Assembly: GCA_016081115.2 (NCBI GenBank)
Contig: CM071932.1
Span: 60,729,639 to 60,793,638, forward strand
Direction: 5' to 3'
Source: Rehmannia glutinosa
Taxonomy: Eukaryota > Streptophyta > Magnoliopsida > Lamiales > Orobanchaceae
DNA: 64,000 nt
Made by a program: the position numbers and the translations under genes. This document shows, one piece after another, positions 20,138 to 31,330 of the stretch (its first letter is position 1; each line of letters begins with the position of its first letter). The notes under the pieces were generated by a model. It did not search any database, was not told where the DNA came from, and worked only from the letters and a program-made list of their open reading frames with translations.

Positions 20138-20659
20138 CTACTTTTTAACTAATTTGTTCTTTTGACAAGTGTCACATAAGCCAAGATTTTCAAATTTCAA
20201 TTTTGGTAGTCCTTTCACATGTTGATTTTTGTAAATATTTTTCAAATTCTTGTATCCAACATGTCCAAGTCGCCTATGCCATAAACTAATTAAATCATTA
20301 TTGGCGACTAAACAAGAAACATTTTGACTTACCAAATCACTTGTACAAATTTTGTAAAGATTGCCTTTTCTATTTGCTTCACAAATAATTTCACCATTTT
20401 TAAGAATAAGGCATTTTTCTTTATTGAAAGAAACATCATAATTTGAATCACAAAGTTGGCTAACACTTATCAAATTAAACTTAAGCCCTTCTACTAGAAG
20501 AACATTACTAAGAGAGAAAGTAGAGTTACCAATTTCTCCATTTCCAAGAATTTTTCCGTTGCCATTGCCGAACATGACCATACCCTCTTCTTGGAGCTTG
20601 ATGTTGGTAAAAAGTTCTCTCCTCCCGATCATATGGCGTGAACATCCGCTGTCCACGAG
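20138..20659 (-). pseudogene. A-aut protease and GAG-pre-integrase domain
   Basis: Starts with the aspartic protease active site MDSGCSRHMIGRRELF, followed by the GNGNGKILGNGEIG segment and ISVSQLCD. The pre-integrase zinc region has LWHRRLGHVGYKNLK and LCDTCQKNKLVK (HHCC finger). A frameshift at about 20130 separates it from integrase. It follows gag in the same frame after a single TAG. Confidence 0.85.
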
Positions 20660-21739
20660 CTATTTTGAATCTTCCATTGTTGTTATAGCCCCTATTACCT
20701 CATTATTTTCATCGTCTATGGCCATGAGACCATGTTCGGTCTCTCCTTCCTCGTCGGTTGTTTTGAGTAGTTCATCCCACGTTTTGACCTCCGCATTTAG
20801 AGCCTTCTTTTTCGTGAAAGGCTTCTTTTTCTTTTGCTCCTCTTCATCGAGTTTTGGGCAATCGGCAATGAAGTGCCCGGGTTTTCCGCATTTAAAGCAA
20901 GCATTATCTCTTGGTTTTCTTGCTTTATTTTTATTCACAAATTTTGCAAATTTTCGAACAAGTGCTGCCGTCTCCTCATCATCATCATCATTATCATAGT
21001 ATGCATTATTAGAAGAAGAAGCAAGACCTTTAGAAATAATTTGCATACTCGATTGATTTATGGATGGTTTGGAATTTTTCCTCTCCTTGAGATAGACTTC
21101 ATAGATGAGGAGATTTCCAATAAGCTCGTCAAACTTGAGTGTCTCAAAATTTTGTGCCTCCGTGATTGCCGTCAATTTTTCGGACCATGAGCCGCGAAGA
21201 GCATTCAATACCTTAGTCACCTTGTCTTCTTCGGAGATGACTTTACCGAGGGCCACAAGAGGATTGACAATATTGTCAAGCCTTTCCACCATCTTGGAGA
21301 TGCTTTCACCATCATGCATGTTAAAGTTTTCAAAGTCTTTAACAAGCATGGTCTTTCTTGCTTGCTTGACCTTCTTGGTCCCTTCATAGATTGTCTCCAA
21401 TTTTTCCCAAACCTCATGTGCCGACCTTATGCCTCTTATGCGATTGTACTCGGTGGCGGTAAGAGAACAATGCAAAATATTTAAGGCCTTACCGTTTAGA
21501 GAGAAAGCCTTTTTGTCATTTTCATCGAACTCCTTGAAAGGTTTAGGAGCTGAGGTGCCATTCTCCGATTTCTTGGTTGGTTGATTAGCTCCTTCAATGA
21601 CCACTTTCCAAATGTCGAGCCCGCACCCTTGTAGGAAGCACTCCATACGGTCTTTCCAAAATGCGTAGTTGTTGGCGTTGAATAGTGGTGGCTTGTTGGT
21701 GGAGGCGCCGGTGGTGAGATAAACATCATTTGTAGCCAT
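20660..21739 (-). CDS. A-aut Gag with CCHC zinc knuckle
   Basis: About 359 residues from ATG (MATNDVYLTTGASTNKPP) to TAG at 20660-20662. It has the copia UBN2-type Gag core (FNANNYAFWKDRMECFLQGC, then LVKDFENFNMHDGESISKM and KVLNALRGSWSEK) and a zinc knuckle CFKCGKPGHFIADC, with a Lys-rich tail. The upstream MLVPSKEERY extension lies between the primer site and this ATG and is less likely to be coding. The TAG sits where TGG (Trp) normally precedes the protease LDSGCS, suggesting a G to A mutation rather than programmed readthrough. Gag frame itself looks intact. Confidence 0.85.
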   Translation of the reverse strand: MATNDVYLTTGASTNKPPLFNANNYAFWKDRMECFLQGCGLDIWKVVIEGANQPTKKSENGTSAPKPFKEFDENDKKAFSLNGKALNILHCSLTATEYNRIRGIRSAHEVWEKLETIYEGTKKVKQARKTMLVKDFENFNMHDGESISKMVERLDNIVNPLVALGKVISEEDKVTKVLNALRGSWSEKLTAITEAQNFETLKFDELIGNLLIYEVYLKERKNSKPSINQSSMQIISKGLASSSNNAYYDNDDDDEETAALVRKFAKFVNKNKARKPRDNACFKCGKPGHFIADCPKLDEEEQKKKKPFTKKKALNAEVKTWDELLKTTDEEGETEHGLMAIDDENNEVIGAITTMEDSK

Positions 21740-21780
21740 GTATCTTTCCTCTTTACTCGGAACGAGCAAGCCAAAGAGTT

Positions 21781-21794
21781 TGGCTTTGATACCA
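21781..21794 (-). other. A-aut primer-binding site
   Basis: Sense TGGTATCAAAGCCA, two bases from the 5' LTR end, same as in A-del1 and A-del2. Complementary to initiator Met tRNA 3' end. Confidence 0.85.
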
Positions 21795-21796
21795 CT

Positions 21797-23040
21797 TGTA
21801 AGTCCAAGTGGCTACGATAATCTAAAGGGGGGTGAATAGATTATCTCGGTTTTTACGATTTTGCCCTCTTTTTTGAAAATTCAAGCAAAGATGAAATACT
21901 AAGTGCGGAAACTAAATAGCACACTTTGATTTAAAGAGGTTCAACCCACCTATGGCCTAATCCTCTACCACCCCAGTATATCCGGGATGGATTTCAAAAA
22001 AAAAGATTTTATTAATTACCAAAATTAATAATACAACACCTTGAGGATTACCACAACCCTCTTGCAACACCTTGAGGATTACCACAACCCTCTTACACCA
22101 CCTTGAGGATTACCACAACCCTCTTACAACACCTCTGAAGATTACCACAACCTTCAAACACTTGTCACCTAGATCACCCAAGTGTATTCTTACCACAAGA
22201 ATACTCACAAGGATGTCTTGTGTTGAATGATGACCAAAAAATCAAGATTACAACTCAATGATAAATAATACAATATGAGTACAAGTGTAATCAAGAATTG
22301 AAAGCCTAGACCTCAAATTTGTGCAAGTGAAAGTGCTAAGGCTAATACAACAAGATATATGAAAGTGTTTGCTGGTTTGCTCTTTGCTTGTGTAGAGTGT
22401 TGTATCTTGTTGCTTGAATGAAGCCTCTATTTATAGGAGAGGTCTTGGCTTTGATTTCCAAACATAGGCTCCTCCTTGGGGAGTGATTTGCTGCAAAAGA
22501 AACCATTTAACATCATCAATATAGCTGTTAGAAATCAATCCCACAAAATAGGGAAAAGTCATGAAAAATGCAACGAGATAGTTTCTTTGATAAAAGCAGT
22601 GCGGCAGTCGCGCAGAGATAAGTTTGAAATTGAATTTCTGCAATTTTTACACAGGGGGACCGGTCGGAGGGGGGTGCGACCGGTCGCCCTAGACCATGAC
22701 CGGTTGGGGGTATTTAAAATACGAAACAGAGAAGACAGGCTTCAAGAGGGCACTCCCAGGTACCGGTCGCCCAGGGGTCGACTGGTCGCCCTCCCTTATT
22801 TTTTCTACGTCCCTTTTCCTCTTTCAAAACACAACTCAGGTACGGGTTGCCCTATAGGACCACCAGTCGAGCCTGAAACAAATGTGTTGTCCAATTGTTT
22901 ATCGAAAATAAACTCCAAAAAATAGTAAAAACATTTTAAATCGATCGGAAGTATTTAGACAACATTTAGGGATATTGTTTTGGTTTAAAAACTCATTTGA
23001 ACAAAATCATCAAAATCATGATAAAAACATTTATCTAACA
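21797..23040 (-). repeat. A-aut 5' LTR
   Basis: 1244 bp, plus-strand limits TGTAAGTCC and ATCTAACA (TG...CA in both orientations). Minus-strand TATA box at 22428-22435. Hairpin array at 22043-22204. CGACCGGTCG at 22677-22686 and several one-base variants between 22650 and 22800. Confidence 0.92.
22043..22204 (-). repeat. GTGGT-loop hairpin array (A-aut 5' LTR)
   Basis: Five hairpins at 22043-22061, 22074-22092, 22105-22123, 22137-22155 and 22184-22204. The first three are spaced by exactly 31 bp. In the sense strand four stems (GAGGGTT with AATCCTC, GAAGGTT with AATCTTC) contain a G-U pair that would be an A-C mismatch on the other strand. The fifth stem GTATTCTT/AAGAATAC differs from GTGTTCTT/AAGAACAC of A-del1 by a compensated base pair. 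Confidence 0.85.
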
Positions 23041-24400
23041 CCTTTGTCACTAGCTTTGCCCTTTCTTTGTACCAAGGCCTCCTCAACAGTTGTGTCCTCT
23101 TTGATTTATCTATGGGACTGGACTCAGCTTCGTCATCCGTCCCAAAAGTTCAACATCGATGTGTTCCTATGAGTCATGAAGGGCACTAATCTCTTCTTCC
23201 TCCACTGACTCATCTTAAGGGGCAGGTACTTTTTCTTCTCATTGTTTACCCATGGAAGTCTCAACCCCCATTGGGCCTTCTTTACTCTCAGCAGTCTTAA
23301 CAACTAATGGGCCTTCGACATTCATTTTTGAAGTCTCAACTACTACATTGTCTTCTGTGGCATTCTTTGAGATCTCAACCTCGTGGATTGTACTTTCAGA
23401 GCCAGGATTCTAACTCCCTTGCCCTCACTTCCATCCTTTGCCTTGGCTGCATCAGCAGCTTCATCGGCCTGTAGGGCAGCTGGGATTTGTGCTGAGACAG
23501 TCGGAACCGTCTGAGCCTTGTCAAACCCACGGTTAGGCTTGGCTAAGGTGCCCTCTTCTACTCCCTCATTAGCTTCATCGCCAGTTCTCCTGGTATTTTG
23601 TTCCTCATAGTGCACTGGGGAAGTGGTGGCATCAATCACCCTCACCATTTCCAAAATGTCTGGGCCACGAGAGATCATAATTGAAGAAGACTCTCATGGG
23701 CCCATTTGCAATCTAATCTCCTGAAAATCTTTGGATTTTTGGGTAGCTTTCCTTAGTTCAGCCTTCTCTACCACATCAACAGGGTCCATTTCATCATCAT
23801 CACTGATGTTGGCTGACTGAAAGGCACTTTCAGGCATACCATCAAATGGGCAAGGTTGAGGCTATTTCGATTCCTCAATTGCCTTTGCCTTTGAATTACA
23901 CTTCTTTCTTTTGGTAGAGGATGGTTGTGCAGAAGTCTGGGTCCAACACTGAATGGATTGGCATATTTCTAAGAAAACCCAGGAGTTCTTTTTCCTCATC
24001 TATGCACTCCAGACTCTGGAATTGAGTTCTAGCATAACTCAATTTCCAGTTTCTCCATACATAGAGTGTCTCATGTACATTGCGATACACTGGAGATAGT
24101 ACAATGAGATCATCATCCACGCCATCTTCATTTATTGGTGCACGAGGAGCCATTTCCTCCTCAATTGTTTTGGCATCTGTCAGAGGGAAGTGGATAGCTA
24201 AATCCTCTCCCTGGTCAGATGTTCCAACTTCTTTTTCCTTAGTTATCTCACAGACAACTGTCTCATCCAAACTATGTTGATCTCCACCAACAGTCTCTTC
24301 TTCCATCCTCTGTTGTTCGTCGACAGTGGTCTCATTTTCTTTCTCAATGGTCTCAGCATTCACAAAAAACATCGAGACTTCTTTTGCTTGAGAGAGACGA
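23041..24400 (-). pseudogene. B3 third-ORF N-terminal and middle part, degraded
   Basis: Minus-strand frames 24372-23896 and 23678-23343 match the middle of the B1 third ORF; for example DGVDDDLIVLSPVYRNVHE corresponds to the DDDDIIMYSPLYPNIQ part of B1 near 59760. Glu/Thr/Ala-rich low complexity is shared. The conserved N-terminal domain seen at 58232-58800 is missing, and the frame starts in a copy of the leader. Interrupted at 23041 by A-aut. Confidence 0.65.
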
Positions 24401-24995
24401 ATACTTTATGAGGACAGGGAAAATGGATTTGAGTAAATATGGAACGTGAGGGGACGGTTTTTGGAATTCAAATAGTTTGAACATGATAAGCGATAATCGG
24501 TTGAGATTAAGTCTTGAAATTGCATTAATTTTCCCGGATTAAATGCAACAATATATAGTCAATCATAAGTTGAACAGGTACAGGATATTTACTGACACCA
24601 TAATTACTGCTGATGTCATGCCCAAAACATTCTCGCTCACAAAAAACGACCGTGTTTTGTCACTTAGTGTGCTTGGTTTAGCAGTTGACCAATCCACCAT
24701 ATACATGTTTTTCTGCCTTGATCCTTGTAGCACAATCTCATTTGATTCAGCATCTTTGATTTCGCATACAACCATGTTGAATCTCACATTATGGCCTTTG
24801 TCACAGAGTTGGTTGATGCTCGGCAAATTGAAGTTGAGGCCCTCAACATATGCTACATCTGTGATCTCTAGTCCATTCTTCCTAATGTATCCAGTACCTT
24901 TGATCCCCTCTGGAGCTTCCTTTCCTCCAAAATATCTTTAGCACCTTTGTCTAGGATAGCAACTATCCATGTACAAGATTCCATGGTACTCAGAT
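24400..24995 (-). pseudogene. B3 protease fragment fused to third-ORF leader
   Basis: 24995-24600 (minus) reads as family-B protease region: YMDSC, GLEITDVAYVEGLNFNLPSI, DAESNEIVLQGSRQKNMYMV. At about 24590-24550 it passes directly into sequence matching the leader upstream of the B1 third ORF (57900-58030), so integrase, RT and RNase H are deleted. It also lacks the CSRHMTG segment after the active-site DSG. Confidence 0.65.
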
Positions 24996-24999
24996 GTTC

Positions 25000-25052
25000 C
25001 TTGAACCAGACATCGATAAAAACCGATGTTTATGAGCATTTTTCTTGTAGTG
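25000..25052 (-). mobile_element. relic CACTA terminus
   Basis: Read on the minus strand from 25052 the sequence starts CACTACAAGAAAAATGCTC and continues with an ACATCG...CGATGT inverted repeat, typical of CACTA ends. It interrupts the integrase of the Tork fragment just after a TAC; only about 50 bp remain before the B3 junction. Confidence 0.6.
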
Positions 25053-26070
25053 TACATAGAAATATCTTGTGCAATCGTCAATAAACATTATAAAGTACTT
25101 TTTCCCACCTCGAGTTTGCAATTGTTTTAATCACACATATCTGTATGAATTAATTCGAGTGGTTTGGTACTTCTCATTACCAAATGAAAATGGTGCTTTA
25201 GCCAATTTTGCATCAACACAAATTTTGCATTTTTCTTGTGAAATGGTTTTAAACGTAGGTATTAATTCCAGATTCACCAACCTTTTAATTGTGTTGAAAT
25301 TTACGTGTCCTAATCTATCATGCCACAAATTATAACAATCCAACAACTAAACAGAAGTCACATTTTTATTCTTTGCCTTTTGGCGGAAAATAGACATTAC
25401 ATACATTTTAAAAAGCCCTTTATCAAGGTAGCCCTTACACAGAAACTGACCATTCTTGGTCATTACAAACTTGTCGGACTCAAACACTAGTATAAACCCG
25501 GTCTTACTAAGCAAAGGATCGAAAACCAAATTCTTGTGGATATCCGGGACAAGTAGAAAATCCACAAGCGTAAGCTCCTTTTCAGAAGTCATCTTGAGCA
25601 CAACCTTCCCAAGCCCCACGATGTTGGAAGTTGAAGAGTTTCCCATGAAAAGTTTCCTTCCATTTATCGGAGTGTATGAGCGGAACATTTGTCGGTACAA
25701 ATGTGATGAGTAACCCTAGCATTTATCCACCACTCCCTTGGGTTATCCACCATATTGGATTCAAACACAATGACGGTGAGATTAAGCTTCGACATGGCCA
25801 TTGGAACAGACTTGTCCTCCGTCACATTGGCTTGTTGTTGGTTGCCATTTTAATTGCCCTTTTTCGGGTGCCCGCAATCCTTGGCCATGTGGTTCGGTTT
25901 GCCACAGTTGTAGCAATTCCCTTTGAATTTCTTGGCCTTCTCTTTATCTTTTCTGGAATGCCTCCATTTCTTGCTAGTTCTTGATTCAGCAAAATTGGCC
26001 TTGGCCTCCATTCCAGACTTACTAGACTTCACATTGGATGTTCGGTTGTTTTCCTCAATCCAAAGCCGAA
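25053..26070 (-). pseudogene. Tork-type copia fragment: zinc knuckle, protease, pre-integrase, start of integrase
   Basis: Minus strand. 26032-25850 has the Gag zinc knuckle CYNCGKPNHMAKDC. 25700-25347 is the protease/linker with FRSYTPINGRKLFMGN, VPDIHKNL and the FVMTKNGQFLCKGYL segment typical of Tork elements. 25346-25131 is the pre-integrase finger ([31 protein letters not shown]). Integrase begins with KKYFIMFIDDCTRYFYVY and is cut by the CACTA end. No LTRs are present. Confidence 0.75.
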
Positions 26071-26084
26071 CTATTAGATCCTTC

Positions 26085-27600
26085 AGCCCCAGGGCCTAGG
26101 CAAGTATGGGTACCTAAAAATTGATTTCCTTGATTGCAGGTTCAAGGAACAGCTGAGTGCCAAGGAACCTGGTACATGGATAGTGGTTGTTCCAGACATA
26201 TGACAGGGAATAAAAGAAATCTGCCAAGATTGAAGGAGATTAGATGTGCTAAAGTCATATTGGAGGTAATGAAGCTTGAGGGGAAATCAAAGGCATAGGA
26301 TCCATCAAGAAGAATGGAATGGAGATCACAGATGTTGCTTATGTTGAAGGTCTCAACTTCAACATGTTAAACATCAGCCAACTATGTGACAATTGCTACA
26401 ATGTAGGATTCAACATGGGGATATGTCAGATCGAAGATGCTGAATCTAATGAAATTGTGCTGCAAGGAACAAAGCAAAAGAATATGTATGTAGTGGATTG
26501 GTCTACTGCTATACCAAGCACATGTCTGCTAGCAAGGAGTACAACCGAATCCAATTGGCTGTGGCATAAGAATCTGAGTCACCTGAACTTCAAGACAATT
26601 AATAAGCTTGCAAGGAGTCATCTTGTGGAAGGATTTCCAAACTCGGTGTACAAGAAAGAAAGTGTATGTGATGCATGCCAGATGGGAAAGCAAATCAAAT
26701 CATCATTTAAGGATAAGTCAAGTCCTTCTTCAACCAGGATATTACATATGTTGCATATGAAATTATTTGGTCCATTTGAGCAAGCCAACATCAGTGGAAA
26801 GAAATACACCTTAGTGGTGGTGGATGACTATTCAGGATACACATGGACAATTTTCATGTGTAAAAAGAAGGAGACACTGCAGAAGTCACCTCAGCTGATG
26901 AGAAGAGTTCAAAATGAGAAGAGTCAAACCATCATAAAGATATGATCTGACAGGGGAACTGAGTTTGTCAATGAAATAATATCTCAGTATTGTGTTGAAA
27001 ATGGTATTGCTCATGAGTTATCAGCAGCAAGGACTCCACAACAAAATGGAGAAGCTGAAAGAAAGAACAAAATTCTGAAGGAAGCTGCAAGGACAATGTT
27101 AGCTGAAGTTGAATTGCCTAAGAGATTTTAGGCTGAAGCCATAAATACAACATGCTATACTCAGAATATATGCATGATAAATAGGCAATTGACCAAGATT
27201 CCCTATGAGATTTGGATAGGGAGAAAGCCAAATGTTGGATATTTCAAGATATTTGGATGTAAATGCTTCATCCACAGCAATGGCAGTGATAATTTGAAGG
27301 CTTTTGATGCTAAAGCTAATTAAGGTATCTTTTTTTGGGATACTCAGCTGAGAGTGAAGCCTATAAAGTGCTAAACAAGAGGACTATGGTCACAGTAGAG
27401 TCTATCCATGTGGTTTTTGATGAACCTAATGTGAATGGAGAAGACATTGATGAGTTAGCTGATAAGCAGAATCAGCCAACTATGCAGAAGAGTCCTTATG
27501 TTGAAGCAGAAGTGAGAACACTCAACCCTGATGATGATGAGTTAGTTGAATCTCAAAGACAGCTGTAAGGTCTGCAGCTGAATAAAGATGAAGAAGTTGT
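26085..27600 (+). pseudogene. B2 protease and integrase
   Basis: Protease active site TWYMDSGCSRHMTGNKRN near 26170; then SQLCDNCYNVGFNMG, the pre-integrase finger (WLWHKNLSHLNFKTI, CDACQMGKQIKSSF) and the integrase core LVVVDDYSGYTWTIF and SDRGTEFVNEI. ARTPQQNGEAERKN supplies the catalytic Glu. In-frame stops include TGA before SDRG and TAG at 27129-27131 in PKRF-stop-AEAI. Gag and protease are separated by two stops (26122 and 26131) shared with B1. Confidence 0.82.
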
Positions 27601-29290
27601 TCAAGACAACTTAGCTACAAGACGGCTGAATCCAGCAGACTTACTCCAACCTGATGTAAGATGGCTGAGAGACCATCCACATGAGTTAATAATTGGAGAT
27701 GTTAGAGATGGCATAAGAACCAGATCCAAAGCACAGCATGAAGCAATATTCACTTGTTTTATTTCCCAAATAGAGCCTAAGGATGTGTCTCAGGTATTAG
27801 AAGACACACATTGGATTCAGGCCATGCAAGAAGAGCTGAATTTGTTTGAAAGAAACAAAGTATGGGAATTAGTTAAAAAGCCAACCCACCAAAATGTTAT
27901 TGGTACTAAATGGGTATTCAGGAACAAGATGAATGAGAAATGATCTGTTGTAAGAAACAACACAAGATTGGTAGCCAAAGGGTATTGCCAAGAAGAATGT
28001 ATAGATTTGGTTGAAACCTTTGCTCCTATTGCCAGATTGGAAGCAATAAGGATGTTTCTTACTTATGTTGCACATAAGAACTTCAATGAATATCAAATAG
28101 ATGTGAAGAGTGCATTTCTAAATGGACTGCTAGAGGAAGAAGTCTATGTTGAACAACCTCCAGGTTTTGAGCAGAAAACTATTGGAGATGAAGTCTACAA
28201 GCTCAAGAAAGCACTATATGGATTGAAATAATACCAAGAGCATGGTATGATACATTGTCTCAGTTTCTAATTGACAATGGATTCACCAAAGGCAAGGTTG
28301 ACAGAACACAATTCAGAATTCAAGATGCAGAGAGTATACTGCATGTTCAAATATATGTGGATGATATCATTTTTGGATCCACAAACAAAGAGCTGTGTGA
28401 CAAGTTCTCAAACCTCATGCAAGGCAAATTTGAGATGAGCATGCTGCTTAAGTTGAATTTCTTCTTAGGACTTCAATTCAAGCAATTGAAGAATGGAACC
28501 TTCATAAGCTAAACCAAGTATACGAGAGATTTAATGAAGAAATTAGGTATGGAAGAGAAATTTTCAGTGCAGATTCCTATGAATACATAAGTCAATATGG
28601 ACATGGATGCAGATGGCAAAGTTGTTGATCAAACCAAATATGGAGCCCTCATTGGATCATTGCTCTATCTAACAACAAGCAGGCCAGACATCACCTTTGC
28701 AGTAGGTGTATGTTCCAGATTTCAATCTGCACCAAAAGAGAGTCACATGACTGCAGCTAAGAGAATCCTAGGATATTTGAAAGGATACCAAGAAGTTGGC
28801 TTATGGTATCCAAATGAGTGGGGATTCAAGCTGGTAGGAAATTCCGACTTAGACTATGCTGGATGTAGAGTTGATAGGAAGAGTACTTCAGGTACATGTC
28901 AAATGCTTGGAAACAGATTAGTTTCTTGGTTCAACAAGAAACAAATTTCAATAGCTACATCCACAGCTGAAAGACATAGTTGCGGGCAGTTGTGGTGCCC
29001 AAATCTTATGGATGAGACAACAGCTGAAAGACTATGATATTAAAAAAAGCGAGATTCCAATTATGTGTGATAACACAAGTGATATTGTAATCACTCTGAC
29101 TCCAGTGGAACAAAGTACATTGATGTTAGATATAATTTTATAAGGGATCATGTTGAAAAGAAAGACATCACTTTGGAATACATCTCAACTGATAAGCAGT
29201 TAGCTGACATATTCACAAAGTCATTATGTTAATCAAGGTTAGAAGAACGCAAGAATGAGTTATGGTTAATTGAGCTGAGTTATGACACTC
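27600..29290 (+). pseudogene. B2 reverse transcriptase and RNase H
   Basis: RT begins near [40 protein letters not shown], then after frame change [20 protein letters not shown] (catalytic Asp pair) and FFLGLQFKQL. RNase H: SDLDYAGCRVDRKS, then decayed STAE and CDNTS positions and ISTDKQLADIFTKS. Stops at 27566, 27941, 28229, 28510 and others. Ends near 29281. Confidence 0.82.
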
Positions 29291-29479
29291 AGAAGACTCA
29301 ATAAGCAGAAGAGAGAATGGAAAATTAGCAAGTTTCACATTTTAGCTGAGTGAAACAACCTTGTCGGAAAAACAGCTGTATCAAGTTAGCTGACAGATGA
29401 GTGATCTTATGTCAAGAGAGAAGTAAAGCTAAGTCACTTTGGATGATAGCTAAATCATTTATGAGCTAAGTGACAAAAA

Positions 29480-29833
29480 CACAGTCGTTTTATTCGAGGG
29501 GGAATGTTTTTAAGAATGACGTCAACGTAATTATGGTTGTCATTACAAAAGTTGTACAGTAAACCATATGACCAGATATAAATATTGCTGAATTTAATGT
29601 AGGGAAATTAATGCAGTTTTGAAGAGTCAAACCTGAACGTTGATTATGATCAAATTTTTCAGATTCCAAAAACCGTCCTTTCGAGTACCATATATACCAA
29701 AATTCGATTTTTCTCTCCTCACACAAACACTCTCGTCTTCAGCAAGCAAGAAGGAAGTCTCTCTACAATAGTACAAAACCCTACCCTCAAGGATCAATTT
29801 TTTCGCATATTTCATCGATCAATCATTCTGAAA
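29480..29833 (+). promoter_or_regulatory. leader with TATA box before the B2 third ORF
   Basis: No frame. A TATATA box at about 29691 lies 143 bp before the ATG and is followed by a TTCTCTCCTC pyrimidine-rich stretch and CAAACACTCTCG, resembling a plant promoter and leader. The same order (AACCGTTGAT, ACTGTCCTTTC, TATATATA, TCTCTCTC) is at 57960-58080 in B1. Confidence 0.5.
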
Positions 29834-31260
29834 ATGGCTGCTACTCATAATTTTGCTAAACTTTCTGAGAAGATCCACCCCGGTGCTTCAGTGGGTTTCA
29901 AGGGGACAATGAAGTAGGGCACTGATGAGGCCCTAGTGAAGAAGATTGCTGCAAAAGCTAGAGAAGTCCGGTCTGAAGGATATTTCTCTCAATGGAGTTC
30001 ACTCGTACCTACTTGGAGGAGGTCGCCATGTTTTACCTGAACGCCGAAGTTCATGACGATGAGATTCTCTCATCTGTTCATGGCAAAGACATCAAAATCA
30101 CTGCTAAGGACCTTGCTGAACAGTACTCTCTGCCGACTGAAGGTTTGAAGGATGTAGCCGAGAAGGACGTGAACTTGGTTGCAGCTTGGAAAGAAGTTGC
30201 GAAGCCCGAGTATGCTGTGAAAGCTGTCTATACAGCTAAGTAGGATTTTATCAAGGATGATTACCACAAGCTAATGGACATTGTGTCCATGTGTGTGGAC
30301 ATGAAGTTCGGGAGCTTCAACCATCAATCACGGCCAATGTTGATGGTGATGGATGTGATCATACAAGATAAGAAAGCCAACTGGCCTGAGTTTGTCTTCA
30401 GCCAAGTCTGTCAGAATGTCATCAACAAGTCCGTCAAGGAAGATGGGACTTTTGGTTGTTCCCTGGGGTAAGGCCTAGTCATTGGCCATTTGATGGAGAT
30501 TAAGGGGGTCATCTTTTGTCATGGGAAGCCCTTTCATGAAAATAAGAGGATGTTTAAGGCAAACCTCTCAGGCGCACTGAAGAAAGCTCATGCAAGGAAG
30601 GCTGATACCAGTGAGGGAGAATCAGCTGAACCAACAGAAGATACAGCTACGATCGCTCAAGCTATCTCGCCGAAGTTTATTTCAAAGAAGAGAGCTGCGA
30701 CAGATAAACCTACTCTGCCCCAGCAGCTAAAACCAAAAAGGCACCTGCTCAAGCAACCAAACCCAAGGCACCTACCCGAGCAGCCGATGCCCCTGTCTCC
30801 TTCTCCGGTCGTGAAGAAGATATGCTTTGCCAAGTCTCGCAAGGCAGCTGCGTTGAAGAAGAGTGAAACTGAAGAAGATGAGCCAAAGATTCCCTTGGTT
30901 CCTACTAGCCGAAGAAGGTTATTTAAGAAGTCAGAGCTGAAGAAGCCAGTCGAGTCCGGTACTCAGCCGGAAAAGCCTAATAAGACTGTTTTTACGCAAG
31001 AGGAGCAGTCTTAAGAGAAAGTGATGAGATCCAGAAGTCTGTTGCCGCAGATCAGCAGAGTGTTGAAGACCCGGAAGTCCGGGAAACAACTGTGGACATG
31101 GAAGGATCTGAGACAGCCAAAACGCATGAAGAAAAGGTTGTCTCAACCCCTCGGACTGATGCTCTTGAACCTAAGAAGGAGCAAGCTCCGTTGGCTACTA
31201 TCTAGAGGCCGGAGACAAAGATGACGATTTGATAATGTACTCTCCAGTCTATCCAGACAT
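29834..31260 (+). pseudogene. B2 third ORF, degraded
   Basis: ATG at 29834 (MAATHNFAKLSEKIHPGAS). After one stop and a frame change, TYLEEVAMFYLNAEVHDDEI and GKDIKITAKDLAEQYSLP give the conserved N-terminal domain, followed by KLMDIVSMCVDMKFGSFN and NVINKSVKEDGTFGCSLG. From about 30550 the protein is Lys/Pro/Ala/Glu-rich (basic tail, likely disordered), ending near MYSPVYPDIYRYQ. It matches B1 58232-59780 and resembles the third ORF of family A in the FYxN...I...L...LP pattern. No membrane segment seen. Confidence 0.72.
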
Positions 31261-31263
31261 CTA

Positions 31264-31330
31264 TAGGTACCAAGGGTGTGGTGTAAGGTTTAGAATGGGG
31301 GATAAATAAACCTTACCAAATTTTACCTAA
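31264..31330 (-). repeat. inverted fragment of a family-B LTR end
   Basis: The stretch TAGGTACCAAGGGTGTGG...AAACCTTACCAAATTTT is the reverse complement of the last 60 or so bases of the family-B LTR (compare 33085-33162 and 52160-52233). It lies at the end of the third ORF in the opposite orientation to the element. Confidence 0.6.

Larger units (their letters stand above)
15289..23040 (-). mobile_element. A-aut: full-length SIRE-like Ty1/copia element, pol decayed
   Basis: Minus strand, 7.75 kb, two LTRs (21797-23040 is the 5' one), initiator-Met primer site, gag, protease, integrase, RT and RNase H in copia order, polypurine tract, and CCTTT duplications. It shares 3' untranslated sequence, hairpin arrays and palindromes with A-del1 and A-del2. 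Unlike them it has no third ORF between pol and the 3' LTR. Pol carries point stops and frameshifts, so this copy is not active now although it represents the autonomous structure. Confidence 0.93.

Noticed and set aside
20660..20662. TAG between Gag and protease of A-aut as programmed readthrough
   Set aside because: The codon aligns with the conserved Trp before the protease active site and lacks a known readthrough context; a TGG to TAG mutation is simpler.
22043..22204. Regularly spaced short repeats resembling a CRISPR array
   Set aside because: The 31-bp period and hairpins are within a plant LTR, spacers are not unique, and the same array occurs in six LTRs; it is the hairpin array.
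26040..26150. Intron between gag and protease of family B
   Set aside because: The TTGCAG acceptor look-alike has no convincing donor at a plausible distance; kept only as one option in the shared-stop finding.
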